Below are positions 5,990 through 9,847 of a stretch of 9,847 bases of DNA, in pieces. Numbering within the stretch: the stretch's first letter is position 1; every line of letters begins with the position of its first letter. Origin of the DNA: Deltaproteobacteria bacterium (GTDB taxonomy: Bacteria; Myxococcota_A; Polyangia; Polyangiales; Houyiibacteriaceae); the NCBI GenBank assembly GCA_003647035.1, contig QMMB01000084.1, forward strand, positions 1 through 9,847, given 5' to 3'. The notes under the pieces were generated by a model. The model saw only the letters and a program-made list of their open reading frames with translations, was not told where the DNA came from and ran no database searches. The position numbers and the translations under genes were made by a program.

Positions 5990-7048
5990 ATGGCCGAAGA
6001 CATCGCGATCGTCGCTTTTGCGCAGACGCCCTCCTACCGGTCGTACGGCGACTCCGAGGCCTCGATGATCATGGGGGTCGTGAACCAGATCTTCGGGGAT
6101 GTCGAGATCGACCGATACGAGATCGACTTCACGATTGCCGGCAGTTGTGACTACCTCTTGGGCCTTCCGTTCTCTTTCATCGCGAACGTGGACGGTTACG
6201 GTGCCTGGCCGCCGATCTACGAGTCGCATGTCGAAATGGACGGAGCCTGGGCGCTCTTCGAAGCCTTCGTGCGTCTCCAGTGTGGCGACATCGATTCCGC
6301 CCTGGTCGTGGGCTCCGGAAAATCGTCGTCGGGCGTGCCCCGTGAGATCTTTCCTCTGCAGACCGATCCCTACGTCAGCGCGCCGCTTGGCCTCGATCCG
6401 GTCTCCGTCGCCGGGCTTCAGGCCCGCGCGCTGCTCGAAGCCGGAAAGGCCACGGAGCGCGACTTCGCCGAAGTCGTCTCGCGAAGCCGGCGCGACGGGC
6501 TCTCGAACCCCCACGCACAGGTCGCCAAGGACGTCTCCGTCGAAACCTTGCTGAAGGAGCCGTACTACGCATCGCCGCTGCGCAGACACGACCTACCGCC
6601 AATCTCCGATGTGGCCGCGGCAATGCTCATCGTGCGTGGCCAGCGTGCGCGGGAGCTTTGCGAAAAGCCGGTTTGGATCCGCGGCATCGACCATCGTATC
6701 GAGTCTCACCATCTGGGCCTGCGCGACCTGACGGACTCGCCCTCGTCGCGCATTGCCGCCCGCCACCTGGGTCTCGACGGTGGCTCCCTCGACGTGGCCG
6801 AGCTCTGCGTTCGCTACAGCCCCGAGGAGATCGTGCTGCGCCAGGCGCTCGAGCTTGGCGACGGCACCAAGATCAACCCCTCCGGCGGTCCACTCTGCGG
6901 GCACCCGGTCATGGCGACGGGTCTCACGCGTGTCATCGAGGTGGCGCGCCGGATCCGTAACGGCGAGGCGGGTCGCGGCCTCGGGCATGCGGCCAGCGGC
7001 CCCGCTCTGCAACACAACCTGCTCTGCATCCTGGAAGGAGACGCCTGA
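5990..7048 (+). CDS. Ltp4-like thiolase-fold (sterol carrier-type) protein, 352 aa
   Basis: This is a thiolase-superfamily protein of the lipid-transfer (Ltp/SCP-x thiolase) group, about the size of mycobacterial Ltp4. Landmarks are IAIVAFAQTPSYR (5-17), DGAWALFEAFVRLQCGD (84-100), SALVVGSGKSSSG (103-115), a middle region with DPVSVAGLQARALLE (136-150), INPSGGPLCGHPVMATG (295-311), and a hydrophobic C-terminus LLCILEGD. Aligning by eye with the SCP-x motif CATGSTALF, the nucleophilic cysteine position falls on E82. The GHP histidine (H305) is kept, and the usual HDCF-like site reads ELCVRYS (271-277). A classical thiolase reaction is therefore unlikely, and a lyase or structural role is more plausible. 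I chose ATG 5990, 2 nt after the DUF35 stop with GGAG at 5975-5978, over an upstream in-frame start at 5894 that would sit inside the DUF35 gene. Its stop overlaps the next start (TGATG). Confidence 0.85.
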   Translation: MAEDIAIVAFAQTPSYRSYGDSEASMIMGVVNQIFGDVEIDRYEIDFTIAGSCDYLLGLPFSFIANVDGYGAWPPIYESHVEMDGAWALFEAFVRLQCGDIDSALVVGSGKSSSGVPREIFPLQTDPYVSAPLGLDPVSVAGLQARALLEAGKATERDFAEVVSRSRRDGLSNPHAQVAKDVSVETLLKEPYYASPLRRHDLPPISDVAAAMLIVRGQRARELCEKPVWIRGIDHRIESHHLGLRDLTDSPSSRIAARHLGLDGGSLDVAELCVRYSPEEIVLRQALELGDGTKINPSGGPLCGHPVMATGLTRVIEVARRIRNGEAGRGLGHAASGPALQHNLLCILEGDA

Positions 7049-8202
7049 TGGCCGAGCGTTGCGCCGTGATCGGACTCGGACAGACCAAGTACGCCCGCTG
7101 CCTTCCCGTCTCGATGGACGGCCTCGTCCGCGAGGCTGCTCTGCGCGCGCTCGAGGACGCGGAGCTCACCTTCACGGACATCGACGCCATCGTGCTCGGC
7201 AAGGCCCCCGACCAACTCGAGGGCGTGATGATGCCCGAGCTCTCGCTCTGCGACGCTCTGTGTGCCGTGGGCAAGCCCATGCACCGCGTGCACACCGCCG
7301 GCTCGGTGGGCGGCTCCACGGCGATCACTGCGGCGACGCTAATCGAGAGCGGCATGTACAACACGGTGCTCACCGTGGCCTACGAGAAGCAGAGCGATGG
7401 CAACTTCATGTGGGCGCTGAGCGGAGGCCGCAGCGGAGGTCAGGGCGCCGGCGGCTCGTTCGCTCCATGGATCCGCAACTACATGAAGCGGAGTGGCGCG
7501 CCGGAGCACATCGGCTGGCAGGTCGCCGTCAAAGACCGTTTGAACGCGCTCAAGAACCCCTACGCTCACCTGCATATGAAGGACATCTCCATCGAGAGCG
7601 TCAAGGAGAGCCCGATGCTCTGGGATCCCCTCCACTTCTTGGAGTCGTGCCCCTCCTCCGACGGTGCGTCGGCCATGGTGATGACGAATGCCGCGGGTGC
7701 GAAGCGCGCACCACGACCTCCTGCCTGGGTGCTCGCTCACGCGAAGCGGACCGAGTCCGGCGTGTTCCCCGGTCGCGATCCGGTGATTCCGGTGGCGGGC
7801 ATGGAGTGCGCGAAGGCCCTATACAAAAAGGCGGGCATCACCGACCCGCGTCGGCAGATCGACTGCGCCGAGCTCTACGTCCCCTTCAGTTGGTTCGAGC
7901 CCATGTGGCTCGAGACTCACCTGATCTGCGGGCCGGGCGAAGGCTGGAAGATGGTCGATTCGGGCGCCACCGAGATTGGCGGAGACTTCCCGGTGGACAT
8001 GTCGGGCGGCGTGCTCTCTTCCAATCCGATCGGCGCATCGGGAATGATCCGCTGCTTGGAGGCTGCAAATCAGGTGCGCGGCACCGCCGGCGACTATCAA
8101 GTGGAGGGCGCTCGCGTCGCCCTCGGCCAGGCCTACGGTGGCCCCTCGAGTTACTTCGCCATGTGGATAGTGAGCTCGGAGCCAAACCCGACGTTCAAGT
8201 AG
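7048..8202 (+). CDS. Ltp3-like thiolase-fold (sterol carrier-type) protein, 384 aa
   Basis: This is a thiolase-superfamily protein of the Ltp/SCP-x group, near the size of mycobacterial Ltp3. It carries CAVIGLGQTKYARCLP (5-20), VREAALRALEDAEL (27-40), HRVHTAGSVGGSTAITA (79-95), TVLTVAYEKQSDG (106-118), DGASAMVMTNAAGA (205-218), AELYVPFSWFEPMWLE (274-289) and GGVLSSNPIGASG (320-332). The nucleophilic cysteine position reads S86 by alignment with CATGSTA. The GHP histidine of thiolases is N326, and the HDCF-like site is a tyrosine motif (ELYVPF, Y277). Ltp2-type retro-aldolases also lack the cysteine and use tyrosines, so carbon-carbon bond cleavage of a 3-hydroxyacyl-CoA is the favoured inference, with the Ltp4-like and DUF35 products as partners. 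AAGGAG (7035-7040) lies 7 nt before ATG 7048, which overlaps the previous stop by one base. Confidence 0.87.
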   Translation: MAERCAVIGLGQTKYARCLPVSMDGLVREAALRALEDAELTFTDIDAIVLGKAPDQLEGVMMPELSLCDALCAVGKPMHRVHTAGSVGGSTAITAATLIESGMYNTVLTVAYEKQSDGNFMWALSGGRSGGQGAGGSFAPWIRNYMKRSGAPEHIGWQVAVKDRLNALKNPYAHLHMKDISIESVKESPMLWDPLHFLESCPSSDGASAMVMTNAAGAKRAPRPPAWVLAHAKRTESGVFPGRDPVIPVAGMECAKALYKKAGITDPRRQIDCAELYVPFSWFEPMWLETHLICGPGEGWKMVDSGATEIGGDFPVDMSGGVLSSNPIGASGMIRCLEAANQVRGTAGDYQVEGARVALGQAYGGPSSYFAMWIVSSEPNPTFK

Positions 8203-8204
8203 AG

Positions 8205-8217
8205 AAGAGGCCCTCTT
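8205..8217 (+). promoter_or_regulatory. Shine-Dalgarno in a short hairpin before a TTG start
   Basis: AAGAGG (8205-8210) sits 7 nt before TTG 8218. Its AAGAG arm pairs with CTCTT (8213-8217) around GCC, so the 3' arm touches the start codon. This is the same layout as at 4983-4997 but with a weaker 5-bp stem and a weak start codon, which together suggest low translation. Confidence 0.4.
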
Positions 8218-9714
8218 TTGACGACACGACGAGACGACGGATGGGACGACCTCCTGGATGATCTCGGGGACCGACTGGATGCCGCCACCGCCATGGGCGG
8301 GCCCGAGCGGCTGGCGCGTCAGGCCGCCAAGGGTCGCCTGAACGCTCGGGAGCGGGTGGCACGTCTGTGCGACGAGGGAACGTTCAAAGAGATCGGCGCG
8401 CTGGGGGGCGCTGCGCCTCCGGCCGGAGGAGAACCGGTGCCCGCCGATGCCCTGGTGGGCGGGATGGCTCGCGTGGACGGCCGTTCCGTCGTCGTCATCG
8501 CCGAGGACTTCACCGTGAAGGGCGGATCGATCGGTCATGTGAACGCGGCCAAGCGCCTCCGGCTCGCGAAGCTGGCTCAGCAGGAACGGATTCCGCTGAT
8601 CCTGCTGCTGGACGGCGCCGGCGAGCGCGCCTCGAATGCGTTCGAGCGCTACCCCTTCGCACCGAACGACCTTCAGATCGTCGCTGATCTTCAAGGCCAG
8701 GTGCCCGTCGTCACGTTGGTGCTCGGCGTCTCCGCCGGTCACGGCGCGCTCACCGGGGTCTTTGCAGACCTCATCATCATGACCGAGAACGCCTCGCTCT
8801 TCGCCGCCGGTCCGCCGGTGGTTCTCGGTTCTCTCGGCATCCAGGTCACCCCGGAGGAGCTCGGCGCCGCCCGCACCCATACAGCGGAAAGCGGGGTGGC
8901 CCACAACCTCGCCGCAGACGAGGACGAAGCCCTCAGCATGGCGCGTCGCTTTCTTTCCTACTTGCCCCAACATGCCGGCGCGGCGCACTCGGAGCCACCG
9001 GCCGGACGCGACGCCGACGAGCGGCTTCTGGACAGCATCCTCGACACGATTCCAGCGAATCATCAGCGGCCCTACGACATGCGCCCCGTGCTCGAGCAAC
9101 TCGTCGACGCGGGGTCTCTCCTCGAGGTCCAGCCTCTCTACGGAACAACGATACTCACGGCGTTTGCGCGGATCGGAGGGCGGTCGGTTTTGATCGTTGC
9201 GAGTCAGCCAGCGGTCGGCGCCGGCGCGATCACGGCCGAAGCAGCCGAGAAGGCGACCCATTTTCTGCGGGTTGCGGGATCGTTCGGACTTCCCGTCGTC
9301 TTCCTTACCGACACCCCGGGCGTGATGCCCGGACCCGAGGCCGAACGAGTGGGAACGCTCAGGGCGGCAGCGGGGATGTATCTCGCCCAGCGAGCGATCC
9401 GCGCGCCCAAGGTGCACGTCACTCTGCGCAAGGCGTTCGGATTCGGCAGCTCTCTCATGGCAATGAACCCGTTCGACCGGCAGACTCTAACGCTCGCGTT
9501 CACCGGCATCTCCCTCGGCGGCCTGCCCGCTCACGGGGCTGCTGCTGCTTCGAAGGCCTCGGATGCGGAGAGCGAACGCATGGGCGAGCGGCAGTCCGGC
9601 GCTTGGGCGGCGGCCGACAACCTGGGCTACGACCGTGTGATCGATCCCCGCGATCTGCGAAACGAGCTGATCCAGGCGCTTAGAATCCGGAGCGCTGGGG
9701 GAGGGCAGACTTGA
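8218..9714 (+). CDS. Acyl-CoA carboxylase carboxyltransferase (beta) subunit, 498 aa
   Basis: This is the carboxyltransferase subunit of a biotin-dependent acyl-CoA carboxylase (propionyl-/methylcrotonyl-CoA carboxylase group), which moves CO2 from carboxybiotin to an acyl-CoA. The N-domain has the conserved KGRLNARERVARLCDEGTF (38-56), EDFTVKGGSIG (96-106), the oxyanion loop VSAGHGALTG (171-180) and LFAAGPPVV (194-202). The C-domain has RPYDMRPVLEQLVD (284-297), LTDTPGVMPGPEAE (363-376), a second oxyanion loop RKAFGFGSSLMAMN (404-417) and DRVIDPRDLRNEL (472-484). Both domains are complete and the length fits. The start is TTG 8218 with AAGAGG upstream; the first internal ATG is codon 26, which would cut the N-terminal helix. 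No biotin carboxylase or biotin-carrier gene lies in the window, so the alpha subunit must be elsewhere. The substrate is unknown; a branched acyl-CoA is inferred from context. Its stop overlaps the next start (TGATG). Confidence 0.93.
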   Translation: MTTRRDDGWDDLLDDLGDRLDAATAMGGPERLARQAAKGRLNARERVARLCDEGTFKEIGALGGAAPPAGGEPVPADALVGGMARVDGRSVVVIAEDFTVKGGSIGHVNAAKRLRLAKLAQQERIPLILLLDGAGERASNAFERYPFAPNDLQIVADLQGQVPVVTLVLGVSAGHGALTGVFADLIIMTENASLFAAGPPVVLGSLGIQVTPEELGAARTHTAESGVAHNLAADEDEALSMARRFLSYLPQHAGAAHSEPPAGRDADERLLDSILDTIPANHQRPYDMRPVLEQLVDAGSLLEVQPLYGTTILTAFARIGGRSVLIVASQPAVGAGAITAEAAEKATHFLRVAGSFGLPVVFLTDTPGVMPGPEAERVGTLRAAAGMYLAQRAIRAPKVHVTLRKAFGFGSSLMAMNPFDRQTLTLAFTGISLGGLPAHGAAAASKASDAESERMGERQSGAWAAADNLGYDRVIDPRDLRNELIQALRIRSAGGGQT

Positions 9715-9847
9715 TGGATGGGCCACCGACGAGCGCGTTTCGCGATGACATACTCACGGGCAGGGTCGCGCTCGTAACCGGCGGCGCCACCGGCCTCGGC
9801 AAAGAGATTGCGCGGACCCTCGGGCGGCACGGGGCTCGACTCTGCAT
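9714..9847 (+). CDS. Short-chain dehydrogenase/reductase, N-terminus only
   Basis: The visible 44 codons begin at ATG 9714, overlapping the carboxyltransferase stop, with a G-rich ribosome site GGGGGAGGG (9697-9705) 8 nt upstream. After a 15-residue lead the protein shows ILTGRVALVTGGATGLGKEI, the first strand and TGxxxGxG nucleotide-binding loop of the classical SDR Rossmann fold, followed by ARTLGRHGARLC. The FRDDILTGRVALVTGG style is common in 2,4-dienoyl-CoA reductase-like SDRs, which would suit an acyl-CoA operon. That subfamily call rests on few residues. The catalytic YxxxK lies beyond the window. Confidence 0.8.
   Translation, partial: MDGPPTSAFRDDILTGRVALVTGGATGLGKEIARTLGRHGARLC

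Noticed and set aside
6753..8261. Plus-strand frame of 502 codons across the Ltp4/Ltp3 genes
   Set aside because: An Arg-rich low-complexity translation running out of frame through two well-supported genes.
7819..9417. Minus-strand frame of 532 codons opposite the Ltp3-like and carboxyltransferase genes
   Set aside because: No domain recognised; it is antisense to motif-confirmed genes and typical of GC-rich antisense frames.

Overview
The window is 9.8 kb of GC-rich, densely coding bacterial DNA. It has strong GGAGG-type ribosome binding sites, short intergenic gaps and 1-7 base start/stop overlaps. There are no RNA genes, mobile elements, CRISPR arrays or long non-coding stretches; the largest gap between genes is 74 bp. 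The lineage cannot be fixed from the sequence. A GC-rich Gram-negative heterotroph with a large acyl-CoA repertoire is plausible, and one gene block resembles an actinobacterial sterol-catabolism block.

Left part (1-3640, minus strand): three genes transcribed leftward, apparently as one operon. First comes an ordinary family III (CaiB/BaiF) CoA-transferase. Next is a second, oddly built family III CoA-transferase that looks like two incomplete copies fused together. Last is an amidohydrolase of the YtcJ-like family 3, which runs off the window. The last two overlap by 7 bases (ATGCTGA).

Middle (3641-4105): a 64-bp divergent control region with a short palindrome, then a small EmrE/QacE-type efflux gene reading rightward, then a 74-bp gap with an imperfect hairpin and a possible promoter.

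Right part (4106-9847, plus strand): a MaoC/hydratase-2 enoyl-CoA hydratase, a tandem DUF35-type OB-fold protein, an Ltp4-like and an Ltp3-like thiolase-fold protein, an acyl-CoA carboxylase carboxyltransferase (beta) subunit, and the start of a short-chain dehydrogenase. The order DUF35 - Ltp4 - Ltp3 and the protein sizes recall Rv3521-Rv3522-Rv3523 of Mycobacterium tuberculosis. Neither thiolase-fold protein has the nucleophilic cysteine at its expected place, so the pair is better read as a carbon-carbon lyase (retro-aldolase, like Ltp2) than as a thiolase.

Working model (inference): an acyl-CoA is activated by CoA transfer, carboxylated on a branch, hydrated by the MaoC enzyme, and cleaved by the Ltp3/Ltp4/DUF35 complex, with the SDR handling an enoyl- or dienoyl-CoA. 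This fits the chemistry proposed for removing the branch of C24-alkylated sterols (sitosterol, campesterol), or of another branched isoprenoid acid. The carboxylase alpha (biotin) subunit is not in the window.
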